From: Planctomycetota bacterium
Lineage (GTDB): Bacteria > Planctomycetota > MHYJ01 > JACPRB01
Length of the DNA: 6,917 nucleotides
Assembly: GCA_023261405.1 (NCBI GenBank)
Contig: JAHFOZ010000222.1
Location: 1-6,917 of the forward strand
Direction: 5' to 3'
Below the pieces are notes generated by a model, which ran no database searches, had not been told where the DNA came from, and saw only the letters and a list, made by a program, of their open reading frames with translations. A program made the translations under genes and the position numbers. This document shows, one piece after another, positions 1 through 4,549 of the stretch. The first letter of the stretch is position 1, and each line of letters starts with the position of its first letter.

Positions 1-302
1 ACCACCTGAACGAGATCGGCATCAAGACCGACATCGCGCCCAAGAAGACCCTAGACGGCAAGGTGACCGCGGTCGCCAACGAGATCGGACTCGTGGTGAT
101 CTCGATCGGCAAGGACGCGGGCGTGCTCGAGGGCGATGAGTTCACCGTTTTCCGCGGCCAGGAGTTCGTCGCGAAGATCGTGATCGACCGGGCCGACCGG
201 CGCTGGGCCGCGGGCAAGGTGGTCCTGAAGAAGATCGACCCCCGCGTGGCCGACGACGTGTCGAACCACATCTTCGTGTCCGGCACCAAGGCAGGCGGAT
301 AG
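1..302 (+). CDS. C-terminal part of an uncharacterised protein with a FlgT_C/MreC-like beta-barrel tail
   Basis: The reading frame is open from base 3 to the TAG at 300-302 and gives 99 visible residues. The start lies upstream of the window. The segment beginning GKVTAV, followed by LVVISIGKDAGV, EGDEFTVFRG and FVAKIVI, alternates beta strands with Gly-Asp turns. This resembles the small barrel domains at the ends of FlgT-like and MreC-like envelope proteins, where a 'GxV..V...gLVvIsiG...GV..Gd.F.VfR' pattern recurs. That is pattern similarity only, and no family is assigned with certainty. The end (FVSGTKAGG) is short and flexible. A small membrane protein gene follows after 50 bases on the same strand and ends in a strong terminator, so the two are probably co-transcribed. 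Function unknown; an envelope-associated role is inferred from the domain type and neighbours. Confidence 0.8.
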   Translation, partial: HLNEIGIKTDIAPKKTLDGKVTAVANEIGLVVISIGKDAGVLEGDEFTVFRGQEFVAKIVIDRADRRWAAGKVVLKKIDPRVADDVSNHIFVSGTKAGG

Positions 303-352
303 GCCGGGCGGCCCCGCGCAAACCCAGGGCGTAGCAGCGACGGAGGATGACG

Positions 353-676
353 ATGGCGGACGAGGAAGAAGTCGAGGCCGAGGAAGAGGCGGGTCCCGCC
401 GGGGCGGAGTTCGTCCCCGAGCAGAGCTCTAAGGCCCGCAGCGATGTCTTCACGCTCATCCTGATCCTCACGTTCGTCGCGTTCCTGGGGGGCTGCATCC
501 TCTCGGGTCGCGAGGCGTGGGAGCATTACGACGTGCAGTTCTGGGTTTTCAACAAGGGGGGCAAGGCCGCGGCGCTCGAGGCGCCTCCCCCTTCCGCCAC
601 ACCCGTGAATGCCCCTCCCACGGAGCCAGGCACGCCCGCGCCTCCTCCAGGGACGCCGCCGCCTCCCCCCAAGTAG
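353..676 (+). CDS. Small single-pass membrane protein, acidic N-terminus and proline-rich C-terminus
   Basis: This is a 107-residue protein of no recognised family. GGAGG at 342-346 lies 6 bases before the ATG at 353 but directly abuts the in-frame ATG at 347, so 353 is the better start. Residues 1-20 are strongly acidic (MADEEEVEAEEE). Residues about 33-51 (FTLILILTFVAFLGGCIL) form one transmembrane helix. Residues 53-69 (REAWEHYDVQFWVFNKG) form an aromatic-rich juxtamembrane stretch. Residues 76-107 are low-complexity Pro/Ala/Thr ending in PPPPPK. Cys48 sits inside the membrane segment, and the long acidic N-terminus argues against a lipoprotein signal. Likely topology is acidic end in the cytoplasm and proline-rich tail outside, although no clear positive-inside bias fixes this. 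It follows the upstream gene closely and is the last gene before the terminator at 698-733. Confidence 0.8.
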   Translation: MADEEEVEAEEEAGPAGAEFVPEQSSKARSDVFTLILILTFVAFLGGCILSGREAWEHYDVQFWVFNKGGKAAALEAPPPSATPVNAPPTEPGTPAPPPGTPPPPPK

Positions 677-697
677 CCCGGTTCAAAGCGAACCTCA

Positions 698-733
698 AGC
701 CCCCGGGAAGGCATTCCCGGGGGCTTTTTCTTT
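698..733 (+). terminator. Strong Rho-independent terminator
   Basis: A perfect 12-bp stem pairs 698-709 with 714-725 (AGCCCCCGGGAA against TTCCCGGGGGCT) around a GGCA loop. A T-rich tract, TTTTTCTTT at 725-733, follows. It lies 22 bases after the stop of the small membrane protein and ends that transcription unit, insulating mreB downstream. Confidence 0.93.
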
Positions 734-753
734 GGCCCGGGAGGGGGCGAACA

Positions 754-808
754 ATTTATAGTTTATATTTCATAATTTACTTGCTTCCGGGGGGGCGCGG
801 GATATACT
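754..808 (+). promoter_or_regulatory. Predicted sigma70-type promoter of mreB with AT-rich upstream element
   Basis: TTGCTT at 781-786 (3 of 6 matches to the -35 consensus) and TATACT at 803-808 (5 of 6 to the -10 consensus) are 16 bases apart. Transcription should start near 814-816. The run at 752-782 is conspicuously A/T-rich in an otherwise GC-rich window and sits where an UP element would be. Because a terminator ends just upstream, mreB needs its own promoter here. Confidence 0.65.
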
Positions 809-813
809 TTGCC

Positions 814-944
814 TGACGCGCGGGGCGCGTCATGGATCGGAGAGAGAGGGTTTATGAGTGGGGGAGCAGGCACACCTTTCATCCTCCGGCTCGCCATGAG
901 CGGGCTTCAGGTCCGAGTCCCATGGCTCCCCCCGTCGCCGGAGG
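814..944 (+). promoter_or_regulatory. Structured mreB mRNA leader with predicted SD-sequestering hairpin
   Basis: Several exact complementarities lie in this leader. TGACGCGC (814-821) and GCGCGTCA (825-832) form an 8-bp hairpin with a GGG loop at the predicted transcript 5' end. CCTCCGGC (883-890) is the perfect complement of GCCGGAGG (937-944), which contains the mreB ribosome-binding site GGAGG (940-944). GCCATG (893-898) pairs with CATGGC (921-926), nested inside that helix. GGGCT (902-906) can pair with AGTCC (916-920) using one G-U, nested again. A rival helix joins GGGGGAGC (860-867) to GCTCCCCC (925-932); it uses bases of the inner stem and crosses the SD helix. The layout suggests control of mreB translation. 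In GC-rich DNA some of this pairing could be chance, and no energies were computed. No known riboswitch class was recognised. Confidence 0.4.
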
Positions 945-949
945 CTTGA
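854..949 (+). CDS. Possible 31-codon upstream ORF (leader peptide) coupled to mreB
   Basis: ATG at 854 opens a frame of 31 codons beginning MSGGAGTPFILRLAM and ending at TGA 947-949, one base before the mreB ATG at 951. A purine-rich stretch, AGAGAGAGGG (841-850), ends 3 bases upstream and could act as a ribosome-binding site, though it is not a textbook one. The frame covers both the anti-SD segment (883-890) and the mreB SD (940-944), so ribosomes translating it would unfold the sequestering hairpin. About 70% of its third codon positions are G/C, below mreB itself, so codon bias does not prove it is coding. The peptide resembles nothing recognised. It may be only a chance open frame in the leader. 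Confidence 0.3.
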   Translation: MSGGAGTPFILRLAMSGLQVRVPWLPPSPEA

Positions 950-950
950 C

Positions 951-2009
951 ATGTGGGGAATCGTTAAACGCTGCTTCGGGTTCTTCTCCAAGGACATGGG
1001 GATGGACCTGGGCACCTGCAACACGCTCGTCTACGTCCGGGGCGAGGGGATCGTGCTCTCGGAACCCTCGGTCGTCGCCGTCAAGAAGGGGACCAACAAG
1101 GTGCTCCTGGACGGCAAGGCGGTGGGCGCGTCCGCCAAGGAGATGATCGGCAAGACGCCCGGCAATATCACCGCCGTGCGGCCAATGCGGAACGGCGTCA
1201 TCGCCGACTTCGACATCACCGAGGCGCTCATCAGCTACTTCATCCAGAAGGTCCACAACCGCAAGTTCGGCATCATGCCGCGCATCGTCGTCGCCGTCCC
1301 TTCGGGCATCACGGGCGTGGAGAAGCGCGCCGTGATCAACTCCGCCGAGCGCGCCGGCGCGCGCCAGGTCTACGTGGTGGACCAGCCCATGGCCTCCGGC
1401 ATCGGCGCCGGGCTCCCCATGCTCGACCCCATCGGCAACATGATCGTGGACATCGGCGGCGGCACGACCGAGGTGGCCGTGCTCTCTCTGGGCGGCATCG
1501 TCACCTCCCGGTCCGTCCGCGTGGCCGGCGACCGCTTCGACGATTCCATCGTGGAGCATCTCCGGCGTGCCTACAACCTGCACATCGGCGAGCAGACCGC
1601 GGAGCGGGTCAAGCTCGAAGTGGGCTCGCTCTATCCGCTGGAGCAGGAACTCACCCTCGAGGTGAGCGGCCGCGACGTCATGACCATGATGCCGCGCCGC
1701 GTCACCGTCTCGAGCGAGGAGGTCCGCGAGGCGATGAAGGAGCCGTTCGAGGAGATCATCAAAGCCATCAAGGAGACCCTCGAGGAGACCCCGCCGGAGC
1801 TGGCCGCCGACCTCACGACGCGCGGCATCACCATGGCGGGCGGCGGATCGCTCATCCGGGGGATCGACCGCGCGATCCGCAAGGAGATCGACGTCCCGGT
1901 GCGCATCGCGGAGGACCCGCTTACCTGCGTGGCGCGGGGCACGGGGCTCGTCATCGAGAACCTCGACAAGTTCAAGGACGCCCTGGAGTGCGACGAGGAC
2001 ATCAACTGA
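951..2009 (+). CDS. mreB: Rod shape-determining protein MreB (bacterial actin)
   Basis: MreB is an ATP-dependent actin homologue that forms membrane-bound filaments guiding peptidoglycan synthesis and cell shape. The 352-residue length is normal for the family. Residues 1-15 (MWGIVKRCFGFFSKD) look like the amphipathic membrane-binding helix. Phosphate-1 motif DLGTCNTLVY is at 19-28, phosphate-2 motif DIGGGTTEVAV at 167-177, and the adenosine-binding segment MAGGGSLIRGID at 295-306. GGAGG at 940-944 lies 6 bases before this ATG, supporting the start. One oddity is that the usual EEP of the catalytic region reads DQP (Asp144-Gln145-Pro146), so the hydrolytic Glu is Gln, as at actin Gln137. No mreC or mreD follows; a small unknown gene does, after 37 bases. 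Between them is a small hairpin (GGCCC 2011-2015 with GGGCC 2019-2023). The promoter and structured leader are described separately. Confidence 0.97.
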   Translation: MWGIVKRCFGFFSKDMGMDLGTCNTLVYVRGEGIVLSEPSVVAVKKGTNKVLLDGKAVGASAKEMIGKTPGNITAVRPMRNGVIADFDITEALISYFIQKVHNRKFGIMPRIVVAVPSGITGVEKRAVINSAERAGARQVYVVDQPMASGIGAGLPMLDPIGNMIVDIGGGTTEVAVLSLGGIVTSRSVRVAGDRFDDSIVEHLRRAYNLHIGEQTAERVKLEVGSLYPLEQELTLEVSGRDVMTMMPRRVTVSSEEVREAMKEPFEEIIKAIKETLEETPPELAADLTTRGITMAGGGSLIRGIDRAIRKEIDVPVRIAEDPLTCVARGTGLVIENLDKFKDALECDEDIN

Positions 2010-2046
2010 AGGCCCGCCGGGCCGACGAAGAGAAGAGGGGGAAGAG

Positions 2047-2268
2047 ATGGAAAGACTGCTGAATCACTTCCTGCGCGCGCACGCGATGGCCGTCAGCGAG
2101 CGGACGGCGGCGCGCCTCGCCGACACGGTGCGCGCCATGCGGGGCCTGGACGGCGCGATCCTGCTCGGCGTGACGGGCTCGGATGCCACGGCGCTCATCC
2201 CGCGGCGGGTGGACGTCACGCTCCGCGAGCTTCGCTCGGCCCTCGAGGGCCGGCGTGGCGTGGCCTAG
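2047..2268 (+). CDS. Small hypothetical protein encoded directly after mreB
   Basis: This 73-residue protein belongs to no family I recognise. A good ribosome-binding site, AGGGGG (2035-2040), lies 6 bases before the ATG, and third codon positions are G/C-rich as in neighbouring genes, so I take it as real. Residues 1-32 look like a long, basic, partly amphipathic helix (MERLLNHFLRAHAMAV...). A strand-like stretch follows at 37-52 (GAILLGVTGSDATALI), then VDVTLRELRSAL at 55-66 as a second helix. There is no signal peptide or membrane segment. It is 37 bases downstream of mreB with no terminator between, so it is probably co-transcribed and could serve MreB, but that is inferred from position alone. 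Its TAG shares the palindrome CTAG with the stop of the opposing acpS gene. Confidence 0.6.
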   Translation: MERLLNHFLRAHAMAVSERTAARLADTVRAMRGLDGAILLGVTGSDATALIPRRVDVTLRELRSALEGRRGVA

Positions 2269-2642
2269 GTTTCCGCGACCGCCACGGCGGCCGCGTTTTC
2301 GCGTGCGTGCGTGATGCTCACGTGGACCGCGCGGATCTTCTTCTCCGCGGCCACCTTCTTCGCGACGCCCGAGAGTTTCACGGTGAGCGCCCCGGACCGG
2401 GCGGGGACGAGTTCCACGTCCGTCCAGTGGATGCCGCCGGACCATCCGGTCCCGAGGGCCTTGAGCACTGCCTCCTTGGCGGCGAAGCGGGCGGCGTAAT
2501 GGGCGAGCCGGTTCCACTTGCCCTCGCAGTAGCGGCGCTCGCCGCGCGTGAAAAGCTTGGCGAGGAAGCGCTCCCCCTGGCGGTTCATCGCCGCCTGGAA
2601 GCGCTCCATCTCGATGAGGTCGATCCCCACCCCGACGATCAT
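2265..2642 (-). CDS. acpS: Holo-[acyl-carrier-protein] synthase
   Basis: AcpS transfers 4'-phosphopantetheine from CoA to the serine of apo-acyl carrier protein, activating it for fatty acid and lipid synthesis in the cytoplasm. The 125-residue length is typical. The family signature is intact: GIDLIEMERF at 6-15 with Mg-binding Asp8, RFAAKEAVLKALG at 52-64 with metal ligand Glu57 and Lys61, and the C-terminal strand HVSITHARENAAAVAVAE at 107-124, where most homologues have an SHT-type motif. The start gives the canonical MIVGVGIDLIE, although only GGGG just upstream resembles a ribosome-binding site. It is a lone minus-strand gene, convergent with the gene behind mreB (4-base overlap) and divergent from the DUF5010-like gene, with a 75-base gap that should hold its promoter. 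No convincing acpS promoter is visible; TAGCAT at 2649-2654 on the minus strand is the best -10 candidate. Confidence 0.96.
   Translation of the reverse strand: MIVGVGIDLIEMERFQAAMNRQGERFLAKLFTRGERRYCEGKWNRLAHYAARFAAKEAVLKALGTGWSGGIHWTDVELVPARSGALTVKLSGVAKKVAAEKKIRAVHVSITHARENAAAVAVAET
2274..2299 (+). terminator. Possible weak intrinsic terminator of the mreB unit, inside the 3' end of acpS
   Basis: CGCG-A-CCGC (2274-2282) pairs with GCGG-C-CGCG (2287-2295) around a CACG loop, giving 8 bp with one A-C mismatch. TTTT at 2296-2299 follows. It starts 6 bases after the stop of the small gene behind mreB, in the right orientation, but the T-tract is short and the hairpin lies in acpS coding sequence, so it may be fortuitous. 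Confidence 0.35.
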
Positions 2643-2681
2643 GGCCCCATGCTATCGCGTCCATCCCGCCGCTTCAAGCGA

Positions 2682-2715
2682 CGGATGTGCCATCCGCCGC
2701 GCGTCACCGTATAAG
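2682..2715 (+). promoter_or_regulatory. Divergent intergenic region: inverted repeat plus -10-like box
   Basis: CGGATG (2682-2687) and CATCCG (2691-2696) form a perfect 6-bp inverted repeat with a TGC spacer. TATAAG at 2710-2715 matches the -10 consensus at 5 of 6 positions on the plus strand, with no good -35 hexamer. If the box is used, transcription would begin near 2721-2722, giving a leaderless or nearly leaderless mRNA for the downstream gene. The repeat would then occupy the -35 region, where an operator could act. Weak evidence throughout. Confidence 0.3.
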
Positions 2716-2717
2716 GA

Positions 2718-3992
2718 ATGATGATCCACATGGCGGTCCTGCTCCTGGTCGCGCCACCGGTCGATCCGGAGGCGCGCGTGGTGATGGCGGTCTGCCGGGG
2801 CGAAGGCGAACCTGCGGTGGTCGCCCGGCACCTCGTCGAGATGAGCCGCTCGGACGTGGGAGTGGCGCTGGTCGTCCTCCGAAGCGGGGATCCGAAGCCT
2901 TTCACCGACGCGATCGCGAAGCTCGAGAAGGAGCGACGGGACTCCCCGACGCTGGCGATCTACCTGGATCTTTCGGTCTTCCCGGATCTTGATCTCGCGA
3001 CCGCGGCGGGACGGTCCCGCGTCGCCGGGGCGGCGAAGCGGTTCCGGGACGGGGTTCCGGCGGCCCATCGCGCGGAAGTGGACGGGCGGCCGCTCGTCTG
3101 GTGGGCCCCGGTGCCCGAGGCGCTTCGGAAGGACCGCGCGTCGTTCGAGGCCCTGAAGGGCTCGCTCCGGGACGCGCTCGGGGGGCGCGAGCCGTACATC
3201 GTGGCCGAGGATTCCTGGGAGGGGCTCACCCCCGACCGCACCTATGCGGGCGGATCCGGGGCCGCGGCCCCGCCCGAGCGGGCGGCGGCGGTGGTGCGAC
3301 CGGGAGCCCTTCGCGAGGAGGGGAAGACCTTCGAGCGCTCGTGGGCCACGGCGGTCCGCGGGGCGCCGAAGTGGGTGGCGATCGAGTCCTGGAACGGGCA
3401 CCCGGAGGGGAGCGGCATCTGCGAGTGCGCCGATCACGGGAAGAAGTACGCCGAGATCACGAAGCGGTTCGTCAAGGTCTTCCAGCAGGGGGACCGCGTG
3501 GCGATGCCGAAAGGAAAGTGGACCGGCGCGGCCAAGGCGCTCTTCACGCTGGAATACAATCCCCGCGAGCAGGGGCTCCGGCCCGTGAAGACGGAGGAGG
3601 GGCCCTTCGATGTCGTGGACGTGGCGGGCGCGTCGCTGCTGACCACGAAGGACCCCGGCGGCGGTGGGCGGAGGCAGGTGGCGTTCGACGTCGACGATTC
3701 GTTCTGCTTCTACGATCCGCGGGCTTTCCAGGTGGTGGTGGAGTTCCTCGACCGGGGGGAGGGGAGCTTCGGGCTGGAGTACGACTCGTCCGATGCGAAG
3801 CTCGCCCCCGCGGAGCGGGCCGTGAGGCCGGCGGGGACGAAGCAGTTCACGGGGACGGGGGAATGGCGCCGGGAGACCTTCGAACTCCCGGACGCGCTGT
3901 TCGCCAACCGGCAGCCGGGAGGGGCGGATCTCCGCCTCACGGTCGAGAAGCGCGGGATCGCGGTGCGGCTGGTGGCCGTGGTCCCCCGCTGA
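2718..3992 (+). CDS. DUF5010/GH99-like TIM-barrel protein with C-terminal beta-sandwich
   Basis: This 424-residue protein probably acts on carbohydrate. The order of segments fits the DUF5010 and GH99/WbsX-like barrel families: LAIYLDLSVF (79-88), KRFRDGVP (107-114), VDGRPLVWW (121-129), PYIVAEDSW (159-167), GKTFERSWATAV (202-213), WVAIESWNGHPEGSGI (219-234) and HGKKYAEITKRFV (240-252). Homologues usually have a WNE.HEG-type motif; here it reads WNGHPEG, losing the first Glu but keeping Glu230. Residues about 297-424 form a beta-sandwich with FDVDDSFCFYD, VEFLDRG, FGLEYDSSD, TGTGEWRRETFELPDALF and NRQPGGADLRLTV, as in carbohydrate-associated modules. The start is uncertain (ATGs at 2718, 2721 and 2730; AAGGA at 2713-2717 is too close to the first). 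MAVLLLVAPP after Met5 is a very short hydrophobic stretch, so secretion is unproven. It is a single-gene unit; activity and substrate cannot be assigned. Confidence 0.75.
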   Translation: MMIHMAVLLLVAPPVDPEARVVMAVCRGEGEPAVVARHLVEMSRSDVGVALVVLRSGDPKPFTDAIAKLEKERRDSPTLAIYLDLSVFPDLDLATAAGRSRVAGAAKRFRDGVPAAHRAEVDGRPLVWWAPVPEALRKDRASFEALKGSLRDALGGREPYIVAEDSWEGLTPDRTYAGGSGAAAPPERAAAVVRPGALREEGKTFERSWATAVRGAPKWVAIESWNGHPEGSGICECADHGKKYAEITKRFVKVFQQGDRVAMPKGKWTGAAKALFTLEYNPREQGLRPVKTEEGPFDVVDVAGASLLTTKDPGGGGRRQVAFDVDDSFCFYDPRAFQVVVEFLDRGEGSFGLEYDSSDAKLAPAERAVRPAGTKQFTGTGEWRRETFELPDALFANRQPGGADLRLTVEKRGIAVRLVAVVPR

Positions 3993-4013
3993 CGAAATAT
4001 CGGGAATTTCCTC

Positions 4014-4042
4014 TTGACGGGCCCTGATTCCGCCACTAGAAT
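4014..4042 (+). promoter_or_regulatory. Near-consensus sigma70 promoter of the cold-shock gene
   Basis: TTGACG (4014-4019, 5 of 6) and TAGAAT (4037-4042, 5 of 6) are separated by the ideal 17 bases. Transcription should start around 4049-4050, giving a leader of about 122 nt. Just upstream is a short near-palindrome, GGAATTTCC (4003-4011), within an A/T-rich patch. It is the clearest promoter in the window. Confidence 0.85.
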
Positions 4043-4049
4043 CCCGCCC

Positions 4050-4165
4050 TAATAAAGATCATCATCGTTGCATGAGACTTAAGAAGGCCTGCCGGAACGA
4101 TCCACACGTGTATTGCGCCTGCCCGTGCGGGCAGGGAATCTTGTAGAGTCCGATGTCAGGGAGGT
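4050..4165 (+). promoter_or_regulatory. Long 5' leader of the cold-shock mRNA with hairpin and duplicated pairing segment
   Basis: CCTGCCC (4118-4124) and GGGCAGG (4129-4135) form a 7-bp hairpin with a GTGC loop, ending 36 bases before the start codon. No T-tract follows, so it is not a terminator. A second copy of CCTGCC at 4088-4093 can pair with the same GGCAGG (4130-4135), so two mutually exclusive folds are possible. ACACGTGT (4104-4111) is a palindrome between the copies. The ribosome-binding site AGGGAGG (4158-4164) stays free in either fold. Long structured leaders are typical of cold-shock genes, where they tune mRNA stability and translation with temperature; that role is inferred here. 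Confidence 0.5.
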
Positions 4166-4171
4166 AACTGG

Positions 4172-4399
4172 ATGGCTACCGGAACGGTGAAGTGGTTCAA
4201 CGATCAGAAGGGGTACGGTTTCATCAAGCAGGAGGGAGTGGCCGAGGACATTTTCGTTCATCACACCGCCATCAAGATGGACGGCTTCCGGACGCTCACG
4301 CCGGGAGAGGCCGTCGATTTCGAGATCAAGTCGGACGAGAAGGGCATGAAGGCCGTCAACGTCGTCCGCGCCGCGGGCAGCGGGGTCGTGCCGGCCTAG
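4172..4399 (+). CDS. csp: Cold-shock domain protein (CspA family)
   Basis: This 75-residue single cold-shock domain is a small five-stranded OB-fold beta barrel that binds single-stranded RNA and DNA in the cytoplasm and melts mRNA structure, especially at low temperature. Visible signatures are the start MATGTVKWFN, RNP1 KGYGFI at 13-18 and RNP2 DIFVHH at 26-31, followed by LTPGEAVDFEI at 42-52. The last residues (AAGSGVVPA) are a short flexible tail. AGGGAGG (4158-4164) lies 7 bases before the ATG, an excellent ribosome-binding site. The gene stands alone between a near-consensus promoter and a strong terminator, with a leader of about 120 nt, the arrangement expected of a highly expressed, post-transcriptionally controlled csp gene. 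It could be constitutive rather than cold-induced; the sequence does not decide. Confidence 0.97.
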   Translation: MATGTVKWFNDQKGYGFIKQEGVAEDIFVHHTAIKMDGFRTLTPGEAVDFEIKSDEKGMKAVNVVRAAGSGVVPA

Positions 4400-4420
4400 C
4401 GAACCCGTTCGGACCAATCC

Positions 4421-4458
4421 AACCCCTCCGGCCCACCCGGGCCGGAGGGGTTTTTTGT
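4421..4458 (+). terminator. Strong Rho-independent terminator after the cold-shock gene
   Basis: AACCCCTCCGGCCC (4421-4434) pairs perfectly with GGGCCGGAGGGGTT (4439-4452) around an ACCC loop. TTTTTT (4451-4456) then GT follows. It begins 21 bases after the csp stop. Read on the minus strand it lacks a T-tract, so it does not obviously end the opposing repair/ftsY unit. Confidence 0.95.
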
Positions 4459-4463
4459 CTTCG

Positions 4464-4524
4464 GGACACGGGACTCACCAAGAAAGGAACACGAAGGGTG
4501 TTCGTCTCTGTTTTCTCCGTGTCC
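4464..4524. repeat. Imperfect nested inverted-repeat element, possibly a degenerate interspersed repeat
   Basis: An outer pair, GGACACGG (4464-4471) and CCGTGTCC (4517-4524), encloses an inner pair, GAACAC (4487-4492) and GTGTTC (4498-4503) with a GAAGG loop. The internal text (ACTCACCAAGAAAGGAACACGAAG) recalls the 'ccacgaaggacacgaag' type of noncoding repeat seen in many environmental bacterial genomes. That comparison is from memory, and only one copy is in this window. It lies between convergent transcription units and is less GC-rich than its surroundings. Confidence 0.45.
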
Positions 4525-4549
4525 TCTTCGGTCTGTCCGCCGGCCGGGT

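Noticed and set aside
832..1146. Plus-strand frame starting at ATG 832 and running into mreB
   Set aside because: No ribosome-binding site (the ATG overlaps the 3' side of the 814-832 hairpin), and the Arg/Ser/Pro-rich product overlaps the authentic mreB start.
879..1583. Minus-strand open frame of 234 codons opposite mreB
   Set aside because: His/Asp/Gly-rich translation typical of the antisense frame of a GC-rich gene, with no recognisable domain and no ribosome-binding site.
2002..2664. Minus-strand 220-codon frame covering acpS
   Set aside because: It is a shadow in another frame of acpS; the acpS frame has all catalytic motifs.
3101..4027. Plus-strand 308-codon frame overlapping the DUF5010-like gene
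   Set aside because: Arg/Gly-rich shadow; the other frame carries coherent barrel and sandwich motifs through the same bases.
4050..4055. TAATAA as the -10 box of csp
   Set aside because: No suitable -35 at the right distance, whereas TTGACG-17-TAGAAT just upstream fits far better.
4118..4135. Hairpin before csp as a terminator
   Set aside because: No run of T follows, and it lies between a strong promoter and its gene; better read as leader structure.
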